DNA of 21,140 nucleotides, taken from NCBI GenBank assembly GCA_934370915.1, contig CAKRNI010000017.1, positions 1 through 21,140 of the forward strand. Direction: 5' to 3'. Positions 1 through 7,775 of the stretch are shown in pieces; positions within the stretch are counted from its first letter, which is position 1, and each line of letters begins with the position of its first letter. The stretch comes from an uncultured Lachnospiraceae bacterium. GTDB lineage: Bacteria > Bacillota > Clostridia > Lachnospirales > Lachnospiraceae. The position numbers and the translations under genes are program-made. The notes under the pieces were generated by a model that saw only the letters and a list, made by a program, of their open reading frames with translations, did not search any database and was not told where the DNA came from.

Positions 1-23
1 TTCCAGATGAATGCAGGAAACTA

Positions 24-51
24 CGCCGCTGATGAAGCGGCGTTTTATTAT
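24..51 (+). terminator. Intrinsic terminator of an upstream plus-strand unit
   Basis: A 7-bp GC-rich stem (CGCCGCT at 24-30, AGCGGCG at 36-42) with loop GATGA is followed by a T-rich run from 43. It should end a plus-strand transcript entering from outside the window. The first 20 bases are too short to identify that gene. Confidence 0.75.
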
Positions 52-101
52 TGGTAGGCGGATGGTTTGACGTTTACCTTCTGTTTTTCCAAACCGGCAG
101 C

Positions 102-157
102 AAAAAGCCGAATGCAGGGCGGCTGTCTGTTCCGGCATTCCGCACAATGCATTCGGC
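102..157 (-). terminator. Intrinsic terminator of the purine permease gene
   Basis: On the minus strand a perfect 10-bp stem (arms at 148-157 and 107-116) encloses a 31-nt loop and is followed by five T (plus-strand A at 102-106). It lies just after the permease stop codon. The loop is unusually long for a terminator. Confidence 0.7.
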
Positions 158-169
158 GATTCTCTGGTC

Positions 170-1555
170 TTACATTAAAATATATTTCAGGACAAAGAGC
201 ACTGCAAGGATATACATAACCGGAGTGATCTTCTCCTTCTTTCCTGCGAACAGGTTCATAACAACATAGGAGATCACTCCCATGGAGATACCTTCGGAAA
301 TACTGTAGAAGAACGGCATTGCGATGATGCAGAGGAATGCCGGAAGTCCTTCTGCCGGATCCTTAAAGTCGATCTCAGATACCGCACCGATCATATAGAA
401 GCCTACAGTGATCAGGGCCGGAGCCGTCGCGAAAGACGGGATCGCAAGAAAGATCGGGGACAGAAGTAAGGATAACAGGAACAGGACTGCTGTCGTCAAG
501 GAGGTAAGACCTGTTCTTCCGCCCTCTGTAACGCCGGAAGCGCTCTCAACGAATGTCGTTACTGTGGATGTACCGAGGCAGGCACCACAGGTAGTTCCCA
601 CCGCGTCCGCAAGGAGTGCGCCCTTGATTCTCGGAAGCTTTCCGTCAGCATCCAGCATATCAGCCTTCGCAGATACACCGATCAGGGTTCCAAGCGTATC
701 GAAAAGGTCAACGAACAGGAACGCAAATACAATGACAATAAACTCAAGCACCGGAACGCCCTTTAAGCTGAACTTAAAGAGAATCGGGGACAGGCTCGGG
801 ATCGAGATTCCATTGGAAAAATCCGGAAGCAGGTTATAGAAGCCAAGGTCCGGATTCGGAACATAAATACCTGCAAACTGACAGATGATTCCAAGAATCC
901 ATGTGATCAGGATGCCCCAGAGAATATTTCCTTTTACGTTCTTCACGATCAGGATTCCTGTGATCAGGACTCCGAAGATTGCAAGGAGTACGGTGATCCC
1001 CGCGTCGCTCATGGACGCTGTGAGACCGTCAGCCAGGGTTCCGTTGTAGCCATCAACAGAGAACAGGCCTACAAGCGTTGCTCCGCCGATCACGATCTTC
1101 GCATTCTGGAGACCAAGGAATGTGATGAAAAGACCGATTCCAACACTGACCGCTTTCTTTAAGTTAAACGGGATCGCGTTGAAGATCGCCTCTCTGATGT
1201 TGAAGCAGGACAGGATGATAAAGATGATGCCTTCCGCGAGAACTGCCGCAAGGGCAACTTCCCATGAATAGCCCATACCGAGAACGACCGTGTATGCAAA
1301 GTACGCGTTCAGACCCATTCCGGGTGCCAGAGCGAACGGGTAGTTCGCGAACAAAGCCATACAGAGTGTTCCGATAAAAGATGCCACCGCTGTCGCTGTG
1401 AAGACCGCTCCGTGGTCCATTCCGGCTGCCGCCAGAATGTTCGGGTTTACCGCCAGAATGTACGCCATCGTCATAAACGATGTCACACCGGCCATGATCT
1501 CGGTCTTAACAGTTGTGTTGTTTTCCTTGAGATGGAAAAATTTTTCGAGACTCAT
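170..1555 (-). CDS. AzgA-type NCS2 purine (adenine/guanine/hypoxanthine) permease
   Basis: This 461-residue polytopic membrane protein should import purine bases by proton symport. The sequence is hydrophobic throughout, consistent with 12-14 transmembrane segments. The N-terminus (FFHLKENNTTVKTEIMAGVT), the ALAPGMGLNAYFAYTVV segment near residue 76 and the GTSTVTTFVESASGVTEGGR segment in the second half are hallmarks of the AzgA branch of NCS2 (PbuG/PbuO relatives). Length is normal for that branch. The ATG at 1553-1555 is preceded by GGAGGG at a suitable distance. It is monocistronic, with its own promoter (1609-1637) and terminator. The roughly 47-nt leader is too short for a purine riboswitch, so regulation is not obvious. 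The exact base preference cannot be read from sequence. Confidence 0.93.
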   Translation of the reverse strand: MSLEKFFHLKENNTTVKTEIMAGVTSFMTMAYILAVNPNILAAAGMDHGAVFTATAVASFIGTLCMALFANYPFALAPGMGLNAYFAYTVVLGMGYSWEVALAAVLAEGIIFIILSCFNIREAIFNAIPFNLKKAVSVGIGLFITFLGLQNAKIVIGGATLVGLFSVDGYNGTLADGLTASMSDAGITVLLAIFGVLITGILIVKNVKGNILWGILITWILGIICQFAGIYVPNPDLGFYNLLPDFSNGISIPSLSPILFKFSLKGVPVLEFIVIVFAFLFVDLFDTLGTLIGVSAKADMLDADGKLPRIKGALLADAVGTTCGACLGTSTVTTFVESASGVTEGGRTGLTSLTTAVLFLLSLLLSPIFLAIPSFATAPALITVGFYMIGAVSEIDFKDPAEGLPAFLCIIAMPFFYSISEGISMGVISYVVMNLFAGKKEKITPVMYILAVLFVLKYILM

Positions 1556-1608
1556 TTGTTTCCCTCCAATTTGATTTATCAGTTTTTGTTATAAAACCTC
1601 CACGATTT

Positions 1609-1637
1609 ATTATACTTGGAATGGGTAGAAAAGGCAA
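1609..1637 (-). promoter_or_regulatory. Sigma-A promoter of the permease gene
   Basis: On the minus strand, TTGCCT (1632-1637) and TATAAT (1609-1614) are separated by 17 bp. The predicted start of transcription is near 1602. The -35 region overlaps the T-rich end of the preceding gene's terminator. Confidence 0.7.
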
Positions 1638-1664
1638 GGGCAGGATTCATAAGAATCCCACCCT
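1627..1664 (-). terminator. Terminator of the Ig-like wall-binding protein gene
   Basis: A 12-bp stem with two G-T wobbles (arms 1653-1664 and 1637-1648) and a TTAT loop on the minus strand is followed by a modest CCTTTTCT tract. It lies about 70 nt after the stop codon at 1731. Confidence 0.6.
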
Positions 1665-1730
1665 GTTTCTGGATAAATCTTCAATTATCATTATCTGCAT
1701 TCACCCGCAGAAACTGTATTTACAGTCCAA

Positions 1731-4142
1731 TTACTGGATCCATGCACCGTTCCCATCTACTTTGTAGCCGTCCGGTGTTGTAGCATTCATGACAAGGGAT
1801 CCCACCGGACCACCTGCTGTCACGCGGAAGTAATACCACTTGCCTGCGATCTGACGCCATCCGGTTACCATCGCACCCTGTGTTCCGTCTGCACGATCAT
1901 TCATAAAGTACCAGTTGCCGTCGCCGTCTTTGAACCATCCAGTTACCATGTAACCCTGCTCATTGAAACGGTACCAGGCGCTCTTCTCGTTCCAGGAAAG
2001 CTCGATCCAGCGGTTTGTCACATATGTCTCATCCGCGTTCTGGAATCTCCATCCCCTGGAATCCTGTGCCCACTGAGCTGCCTTCTTTGTTCCGCGGTAG
2101 GTGTAGCTCCTGCTGCTGCCGCCGGAGCTGGAGGAACTGGAGCTGCTGGAGGAACTGGAGTTGCTGTTGCCTGTAGATACTTTCTCATCTGTGAATGTTA
2201 ATTCAAAAATGCTGAAGTGAGTTACCGGGACCTCTACATAAGCTTCTTCCGGAATCTCATCTCCTTCATCATCTACTGTACGATGCTTGATCTCAAGATT
2301 ATAGATCTTTTCAGATTTTCCGTCTTCGCTTTTATGTACTATCTGAATATATTTTTCTGTAACTGATAACGGAATTGGAAATACAACCGTAATCGTTTTT
2401 CCATTTAACTCTGAATTTGTAATTTTACGATTTTCTACAAGATTACCATTAAGATCATAAATATCTGCCCAAATCTCAGAGCTAAATACAATTTTTTCCG
2501 GCTCTAACTTCCGAATTCCATCTTTTATCACAGACTTAAATTCAATCTGTTTAAACTCAGTGTATATATTGGCAGAAATAAGAGAATCCGATGTGTTTTT
2601 CAATGCATTTGCAAGCTCTTCTGTTTTTTCATATGCTTTCCAGTTTGCTTCCATATCATATATTGCTTGGTCATATGCTTCTCTAATTTCATCCTCAGAT
2701 ACATCTTTCAGTTTAGAACTGTTTAACTCAATTATCTCATCAGCATCTGCTTCTTCGAAATCAACATCATTATAGCTTGTTGTCACATTTTTATTACCAT
2801 CTAATACCGTAACTTCAATGTAACTATTCTGATATTTATTATTCACAGAAACATAAATGTATGTTTTTCCTGAAGCAACTGCAGTAATCAATCCGTCTTT
2901 TACTGTTGCTACTTTTTCATCGTTTGATTTCCAGGTTGCAGTTTCTCCTTTATCAAGTACAGTTTTTAATGCAACCTGCTTTGTCTTACCTGTCTGAATC
3001 AAGAAATCCTTAGAGTCTAATTGAAGTTCAAGTGCTTTAACACGAACACCAATACTTGCTTCATGAACTTCTTTACCAACATTACAAGTCACTTTTATTG
3101 TAGTTTCACCAATGCCTACGGCTTCTACTTCTCCGTCTGATGTTACTGTTGCAATACTCTCATCTTCTGATTTCCATGTATATTTCGCATTTTCGATTGC
3201 TTCAATAGATTCTTCATTGTAAGGATCCGCATCAATATATGTTATAATCTTCTTTTTTCCCTTGTATTCGATATCTACTGAGCCTGATATTATATCGAAT
3301 TTATATCTGTCTTTAAGTCTTTTATTTACATGAACGAAGAATTGTGTAGTAAGAGACTGTTCTCCAACGGTAATATCCGCATATATAAATGCATTTCCTT
3401 CACCGACTCCTGTAACCACAGCCGTCTTTCCATCACCTTTGACAGTCACTGCTTCTTCATTTGAAGAACTCCACTTATATGCCGCATTGGCAATTTCCCT
3501 TTCCGTATCCTCACTTGGAATAGATGCCGTGATTTCAACATTTAAATCATATGTTGTTCCTTCGGGTATCGTAACCTGTGATCCGGCAGAAGAGGTATAA
3601 ATATTCTTCTCCTCTTCTGACAGAATCGTTGTCTGGATCGAATATGTTTCTGTTCCAACTGTAAACTCTGCCGTTATAACTGAAGAGCCTGGTTTAAGGG
3701 CCTGAATTTCTATCGTATGCTGGGTCTGTTGATTAGTAATCTCTGGATGATAATCATCTGAAATTGCAATAACATCTTCATTTTCTGCTTTAACTTTTAA
3801 ACTATTAGATGCAGTTTTAGCTGCATTAGTAGCAGTCGCAAGATTTACGCCCTCTTTTTGGAAAATATCAATTTGTACTGATAAATTTGTTTTTTCTCCT
3901 ACTGTTAAATTAAATTTTTCCGCGCCTATCGCAGCTGACAAGTCATACTCCCCATCTCCAAGTGTAATTGTCTCACTTAGAAAATTTGATGCTACAGTTG
4001 ACTGCGTCACCGGAATCGGACTCTCAATATCCTTTACATCCGCGTATGTTACACCTGAATTCATCACTGCCGGTGTCAGTGCCATTCCGATTGTGAGAAC
4101 GGTAGCCGTCACGCGGTTCAGCCATTTGTTTTTAAATCTCAT
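1731..4142 (-). CDS. Secreted multi-domain Ig-like (Big2) protein with C-terminal cell-wall-binding repeats
   Basis: An 803-residue exported surface protein. It begins with a signal peptide (positive start RFKNKWLNR, hydrophobic core, likely cleavage near TYA-DV). About four bacterial Ig-like repeats follow (roughly residues 40-450), each with the W-S/K-S-x-(D/N)-E-x-x-(A/V)-T-V ... V-x-x-x-G-x-(G/T)-x-I pattern of Big2 domains. Residues 455-650 are not recognised. A poly-Ser linker (about 652-684) leads to aromatic GW/YF wall-binding repeats in the last 119 residues (YMVTGW, GNWYF, GKWYYF). No catalytic domain is recognisable, so adhesion or wall display is the likely role. I chose the ATG at 4140-4142, which has GGGAG 7 nt upstream; the ATG at 4163 lacks a good site. 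The middle of the gene looks clearly more AT-rich than its 3' end and neighbours. Confidence 0.88.
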   Translation of the reverse strand: MRFKNKWLNRVTATVLTIGMALTPAVMNSGVTYADVKDIESPIPVTQSTVASNFLSETITLGDGEYDLSAAIGAEKFNLTVGEKTNLSVQIDIFQKEGVNLATATNAAKTASNSLKVKAENEDVIAISDDYHPEITNQQTQHTIEIQALKPGSSVITAEFTVGTETYSIQTTILSEEEKNIYTSSAGSQVTIPEGTTYDLNVEITASIPSEDTEREIANAAYKWSSSNEEAVTVKGDGKTAVVTGVGEGNAFIYADITVGEQSLTTQFFVHVNKRLKDRYKFDIISGSVDIEYKGKKKIITYIDADPYNEESIEAIENAKYTWKSEDESIATVTSDGEVEAVGIGETTIKVTCNVGKEVHEASIGVRVKALELQLDSKDFLIQTGKTKQVALKTVLDKGETATWKSNDEKVATVKDGLITAVASGKTYIYVSVNNKYQNSYIEVTVLDGNKNVTTSYNDVDFEEADADEIIELNSSKLKDVSEDEIREAYDQAIYDMEANWKAYEKTEELANALKNTSDSLISANIYTEFKQIEFKSVIKDGIRKLEPEKIVFSSEIWADIYDLNGNLVENRKITNSELNGKTITVVFPIPLSVTEKYIQIVHKSEDGKSEKIYNLEIKHRTVDDEGDEIPEEAYVEVPVTHFSIFELTFTDEKVSTGNSNSSSSSSSSSSSSGGSSRSYTYRGTKKAAQWAQDSRGWRFQNADETYVTNRWIELSWNEKSAWYRFNEQGYMVTGWFKDGDGNWYFMNDRADGTQGAMVTGWRQIAGKWYYFRVTAGGPVGSLVMNATTPDGYKVDGNGAWIQ

Positions 4143-4173
4143 GCCTTTTTCTCCCTTTTCCATCAGCTACACC

Positions 4174-4290
4174 ATGAATGCAGTGCTCCCGCTGCCTCTT
4201 TCACCTCTTTCCCCGTGCATCCATTCACGCGTTGTCCTGATCTGGTATTTACAGATCAATCTTCGCAAGGTTTTGCTCCCTTTGTCTGCA
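4174..4290 (-). promoter_or_regulatory. Structured 5' leader of the Ig-like protein gene (possible cis-regulatory RNA)
   Basis: The leader of about 150 nt between the predicted transcription start and the ATG holds two hairpins. One is a perfect 7-bp stem with a 7-nt loop (4238-4258). The other is a 9-bp stem with one G-T pair (arms 4216-4224 and 4174-4182) and a 33-nt purine-rich loop. A GCAAAACC word upstream loosely recalls part of the c-di-GMP-I riboswitch, but the rest of that consensus is missing. I cannot assign it to a known class. Confidence 0.4.
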
Positions 4291-4297
4291 TATCACC

Positions 4298-4326
4298 ATT
4301 CTACCATGCGGAATCATAACTTACAA
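4298..4326 (-). promoter_or_regulatory. Extended -10 promoter of the Ig-like protein gene
   Basis: Minus-strand TTGTAA (4321-4326), a 17-bp spacer, then TGG-TAGAAT with the -10 hexamer at 4298-4303. The TG extension one base before the hexamer strengthens the call. It is placed about 155 bp upstream of the chosen start. Confidence 0.65.
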
Positions 4327-4380
4327 CCACACTGCGTCATCTTTGTTCACATTTTTTTCTCAACAATGAATAAATTTCAT

Positions 4381-4434
4381 TAAAAATGCCGAAACAGTAT
4401 GCCAGACTATCGTCTTCACACCACTTCGGCATTT
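4381..4434 (-). terminator. Terminator of the acyltransferase-hydrolase operon
   Basis: A perfect 10-bp stem (arms 4425-4434 and 4384-4393) with a 31-nt loop runs into a T tract on the minus strand. The loop contains a small AGAC/GTCT helix closed by GATA. It begins 9 nt after the hydrolase stop codon. Confidence 0.7.
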
Positions 4435-4443
4435 CGTTCACGA

Positions 4444-5475
4444 TTATTTACTTTTTAATTCCCGTTTTAAGAACGCCAGCAGATTCATCTTCGCCCGCTC
4501 TTCCGTATCCTTCCGTCTCGTCTTCACCTTCTTTACGACCTTCCCCTCCTGATCGCGGTGGATATGGTAGACGATCCGCAGATACTCTCCGACCTCTTCC
4601 CACGCCTCGCGGCTCTCTGGAATCAGGTCGAGTCCCATCTGGAAGACGTGGAACATGCCGTCATAGACGGAACAGCGGACCTTTACGCCCTCTTCCCTCG
4701 CCTTCTTCGCGGCGGCTCTCGTATCATCCAGCAGAACCTCGTAGGCCCCCACCTGCATCAGCATCGGCGGAAATCCCTCGAAATTTCCAAAAAGTGGGGA
4801 GAGATACGGGTCTTTCTTGTCCGCATCCCCGATATAGCTGCACTGGTAGAGCATATTTTCCTTCGAATTTCCGAACAGGGGATCGATGGTGTAATTCTCC
4901 TCGTAGGACGCGCCGCCAAGGCTCACATCTGTCCACGGGGACATGGTGATGATGCCCGCCGGGAGCGGAAGGGCGTGGTCCTTCGCGTAGAGACAGAGCG
5001 CCAGGGCAAGTCCGCCTCCTGCGGAATCTCCCGCCACAACGATCCTGGACGGATCGTATTTCTTTTCATTTAAAAGCCATTTGTAGGCATACACAGCGTC
5101 CTCTAAAGCTGCCGGAAACGGATGCTCCGGTGCAACACGGTAATCCGGGGTAAGGACATCTGCACCGAGACCCAGATCCGAGTATTTCACTGCAAACCGG
5201 CGGTAAATATTTTTCATCGGACCGATATAGCCGCCGCCGTGGAGCTGCAGGATCACCCGACCGGTGACTGCCTGCTTCGGTTTTAAGTATTCCATCACAA
5301 ATTTTTCTGTTGGAATCAGTTCATATATATAGTCATTCAGGCATCGCCAGGCCGGTTCCACCGGATTTTTCCGGAATTCTCCCGTCTGGATCGGCTTCTT
5401 TAATGATGTCTCCATGACATCTCTCATCATGTCCCGGGTCAGATTCCCGATCATGCTGACTTCTTTCCGGCTCAT
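4444..5475 (-). CDS. Alpha/beta hydrolase of the hormone-sensitive lipase family (esterase)
   Basis: A 343-residue predicted carboxylester hydrolase. The oxyanion-hole motif HGGG is at residues 79-82, the nucleophile elbow GDSAG at 149-153 (Ser151), the likely acid in VLLDD at 248-251 and the catalytic His at 276 (MFHVF). This set is typical of bacterial HSL (family IV) esterases. There is no signal peptide, so it should act in the cytoplasm or at the inner membrane face; the C-terminus is Lys/Arg-rich. The ATG at 5475 has AGGAG 7 nt upstream. It starts 56 nt after the acyltransferase stop on the same strand and is followed by a terminator, so the two genes are probably one operon, pairing a putative acyl transferase with an esterase. 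The natural substrate cannot be inferred. Confidence 0.88.
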   Translation of the reverse strand: MSRKEVSMIGNLTRDMMRDVMETSLKKPIQTGEFRKNPVEPAWRCLNDYIYELIPTEKFVMEYLKPKQAVTGRVILQLHGGGYIGPMKNIYRRFAVKYSDLGLGADVLTPDYRVAPEHPFPAALEDAVYAYKWLLNEKKYDPSRIVVAGDSAGGGLALALCLYAKDHALPLPAGIITMSPWTDVSLGGASYEENYTIDPLFGNSKENMLYQCSYIGDADKKDPYLSPLFGNFEGFPPMLMQVGAYEVLLDDTRAAAKKAREEGVKVRCSVYDGMFHVFQMGLDLIPESREAWEEVGEYLRIVYHIHRDQEGKVVKKVKTRRKDTEERAKMNLLAFLKRELKSK

Positions 5476-5531
5476 ATTTCATCTCCTTCTTTATTCTGTA
5501 TGTTTTTGAAACCATTCTTTTTTCGCTCTAT

Positions 5532-7409
5532 TTAAACATGGAACCGCCGACGCAGTTCCCTTTTCACACTTCGATCCCCCAAAAGCACCGTAAGCACCAG
5601 AGCCCACACCGATACTGCCACCGATAGCACCGTAAGCATCGGGTGCTTCGTCCATCCGATCTTTAAGAATACTAACGGAACAAAGCTCAAAAACGTGATC
5701 GCGATCTGGTACATAAAATAGCATTGCCAGTTCATGCGGTTTACAAGCATCATAAGCAGGATTGCCGCCACCTCAAACAATACCACGCAGGGGATCGCGT
5801 AATCCACGGACCAGCCATGCAGCCCCGTCATCGTATCGATCAAAAGCAGGATCGCCTGAATCCCCAGACACTGCCGCACCAGGATTCCGGACATGCTGGC
5901 GTGACGCAGAACGGAAAATCGCAGAGTCATCGCCACATAAGCCGCCGCGCCCCAGGTGAGGAAAGCCCACTTAAACGGGATCTGCCGGTAAGTGGCAAGA
6001 TTTACGACTCCCGCTAAAACGGATATGACTGCCAATGACAGGTAGAAAAAACTGACTGCTTTCTTTATTTTCTTCTTATCCCCGCCCGTCGCCGGATAGC
6101 GGCCTTTGTCATGTTCCCGGTCGGCGATTCCGTTGCTCTCAAGCTCCACCGGAATTCCCTGTTCTTCCAGAAAGCGGAAGAAATACTCCGGCAGACGATT
6201 TTCTGCCATGGCGCTTGAGAAGGAAAGACACAGCTTTCCGTCATACGCCACTGCACCGCACTTCATCCGCTGCTTTGGCGACGCACCTACGACCAGCTGG
6301 AAGGTCTCGATCTGATCCCGCAGTCCTTCCTGCACCTGCATCTGACCGATGTTTGAAAAGGTCATCGTGTGGGCACGGGAGCTGTGCAGGAAGATCATCT
6401 GCATTGCAAGATGCTTTATAAACAGCGGGATCGCCCGAACATACCATTTCTTCTCATTCGACACATTGTAGGAGATCGTCTCCTCCAGCCGCTCTTTCAC
6501 GATCTGCTCGTCCATCTGGCGGCTCACCGCGGCTAAAACCTCTTCAAATGTCTCCGGCACGCGTTTTTCCTGCCAGGAAATATTGATGACTGCAAAAAAG
6601 TTTGCCAGAGTTTCCGATTCAAAAAAGCTTCTGAGATTCACCGGAAGGTTGAGCGCTGCCGGACGTTTCATCTCATTCCCATCTGTCTCCGTCCAGATAA
6701 TGGACCATAAAAGCGCCGCCGCCAGATATTTTGTGATGCTGGCTCCCGCTGTCCTGCTGCGGTTTTTGAGTTCATCAATCCGGACCGTCCCGTGTAGCAC
6801 CGCCATCTGGTCAAAGGGGAGAAATTCCCCGCTCACCTGGATCGCAAGGCGGCTCTCGTAGTGCCTGTGGGGCAGCTTTCTATAATAGCGGAGATAATCG
6901 TCCGCCCTCATCGGGGAGAACTCCCGCTCTTTGACCTCCGTCGGAAGTCCGTTCTTTAATTCCAGATAATGTTCTGTCAGCCGCGAGACAAAGCCCACTG
7001 CTCCCAGGCCGTCCGTCAGACCATGGAACACCTCGAAGTTGATGCGGCAGCCATAGTAACTCACACGAAACGGAAACCGCTCACCGCGATGGGGATCAAT
7101 AAACCGGCAGGGCGCACTCTGCTCCTCCTCCACCACCGGATTCCGGTTATTCGTCTCAAAATAGTACCAGAAAAAGCCTTTTCTGAGTTTTACTCGAAAG
7201 TTTTCAAATTCCGGAAGCGTAAAAAGAAGCGCCCTGTGCAAAAGCTCCGGCTCCACCGGCTCTTTCAGGACCGCCGCGATCCGGAACACACTGCTCAAAT
7301 CCTCCCCGGACACCGCCGCGAAGAGCTTCGCCGTGTTGTCCAGCCGCCGCCAGGCAGCCCCCTGAATGCGCGGACGTTTCTTCATCAACCTTTCAGATAA
7401 TCTCTCCAA
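5532..7409 (-). CDS. Condensation/alcohol-acetyltransferase-like protein with C-terminal membrane domain
   Basis: A 625-residue two-part protein. Residues 1 to about 430 resemble the chloramphenicol acetyltransferase/NRPS-condensation fold. The active-site motif is HGLTDG at 129-134 (His129, Asp133), matching the core of HHxxxDG with Phe in place of the first His. The last 180 residues contain about six transmembrane segments and resemble the DUF6320-type domain seen on such proteins in Lachnospiraceae (recalled, not searched). An acyl transfer reaction at the membrane is inferred. The start is a TTG at 7407-7409 with AAAGGGG 8 nt upstream; an ATG eight codons later (7385) has a poorly spaced site. 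No clear promoter lies between the tRNA-Trp terminator and this start, so read-through is possible. It is co-oriented with the downstream esterase. Confidence 0.75.
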   Translation of the reverse strand: MERLSERLMKKRPRIQGAAWRRLDNTAKLFAAVSGEDLSSVFRIAAVLKEPVEPELLHRALLFTLPEFENFRVKLRKGFFWYYFETNNRNPVVEEEQSAPCRFIDPHRGERFPFRVSYYGCRINFEVFHGLTDGLGAVGFVSRLTEHYLELKNGLPTEVKEREFSPMRADDYLRYYRKLPHRHYESRLAIQVSGEFLPFDQMAVLHGTVRIDELKNRSRTAGASITKYLAAALLWSIIWTETDGNEMKRPAALNLPVNLRSFFESETLANFFAVINISWQEKRVPETFEEVLAAVSRQMDEQIVKERLEETISYNVSNEKKWYVRAIPLFIKHLAMQMIFLHSSRAHTMTFSNIGQMQVQEGLRDQIETFQLVVGASPKQRMKCGAVAYDGKLCLSFSSAMAENRLPEYFFRFLEEQGIPVELESNGIADREHDKGRYPATGGDKKKIKKAVSFFYLSLAVISVLAGVVNLATYRQIPFKWAFLTWGAAAYVAMTLRFSVLRHASMSGILVRQCLGIQAILLLIDTMTGLHGWSVDYAIPCVVLFEVAAILLMMLVNRMNWQCYFMYQIAITFLSFVPLVFLKIGWTKHPMLTVLSVAVSVWALVLTVLLGDRSVKRELRRRFHV

Positions 7410-7433
7410 ACTGATCTGCCCCTTTTAACAGTA

Positions 7434-7466
7434 TAAAAAAATAACCGGAAAATCGAAATTTTCCGG
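7434..7466 (-). terminator. Terminator of tRNA-Trp
   Basis: A perfect 9-bp stem (CCGGAAAAT at 7445-7453 with its complement at 7458-7466) and a 4-nt loop, followed on the minus strand by TTA and seven T. It begins 12 nt after the tRNA 3' end. Confidence 0.8.
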
Positions 7467-7477
7467 TACGTAAGAAG

Positions 7478-7548
7478 CAGGGGAAGAGGGGCTCGAACCC
7501 CCATCTACGGTTTTGGAGACCGCTGCTCTACCATTGAACTATTCCCCT
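7478..7548 (-). tRNA. tRNA-Trp (anticodon CCA)
   Basis: A 71-nt cloverleaf on the minus strand. The acceptor stem AGGGGAA pairs perfectly between 7542-7548 and 7479-7485, and the discriminator is G. The anticodon loop is CTCCAAA with CCA complementary to plus-strand 7514-7516. The T arm has GTTCGAG. No 3' CCA is encoded. It has its own promoter and terminator. Confidence 0.97.
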
Positions 7549-7580
7549 ATATTTTGTTGCGCATCACTTAATGCTCCATT

Positions 7581-7609
7581 ATAGTATCATGAAATGTTTT
7601 AATTGTCAA
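7581..7609 (-). promoter_or_regulatory. Promoter of tRNA-Trp
   Basis: Minus-strand TTGACA (7604-7609), a 17-bp spacer, and TGA-TACTAT with the -10 hexamer at 7581-7586. The perfect -35 and extended -10 suit a strongly expressed tRNA gene. Confidence 0.8.
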
Positions 7610-7650
7610 CACTAATTTGAAAATTTCTTTCACCAGTTTGAGTATGCGGC

Positions 7651-7713
7651 ATTTAGGATGGAAAAACAGATGCAGCAAGCTTGCTCGCAAGCGGCTGTTT
7701 CTCCATTCTAAAT
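7651..7713. repeat. 63-bp imperfect inverted repeat between tRNA-Trp and radA
   Basis: Two 19-nt arms (7651-7669 and 7695-7713) are complementary except at two positions and surround a 25-nt core that itself folds (CTTGC/GCAAG). Neither side is followed by a clean T run. It could serve as the radA 3' end structure or be an intergenic repeat element. Confidence 0.6.
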
Positions 7714-7775
7714 GACATATGCTTCTTGTTTTCATGGCAAATGGAAACAAGAAAATCGCACCGGCCAGCCGGGCG

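Noticed and set aside
408..839. 143-codon plus-strand frame and similar long antisense frames elsewhere (e.g. 11320-11796, 14466-15419)
   Set aside because: They are shadows of well-supported minus-strand genes and lack family features.
1556..1602. Purine riboswitch before the permease
   Set aside because: The leader is only about 47 nt and lacks the conserved loops.
4230..4290. c-di-GMP-I riboswitch, suggested by GCAAAACC followed by GGACAACGC
   Set aside because: The expected GGACGCAAAGCC segment and tetraloop-receptor arrangement are missing; kept only as an unassigned leader.
7427..7460. Promoter for the acyltransferase with TATACT at 7430-7435
   Set aside because: The -35 is poor (TTTCGA) and the start of transcription would fall on the ribosome site.
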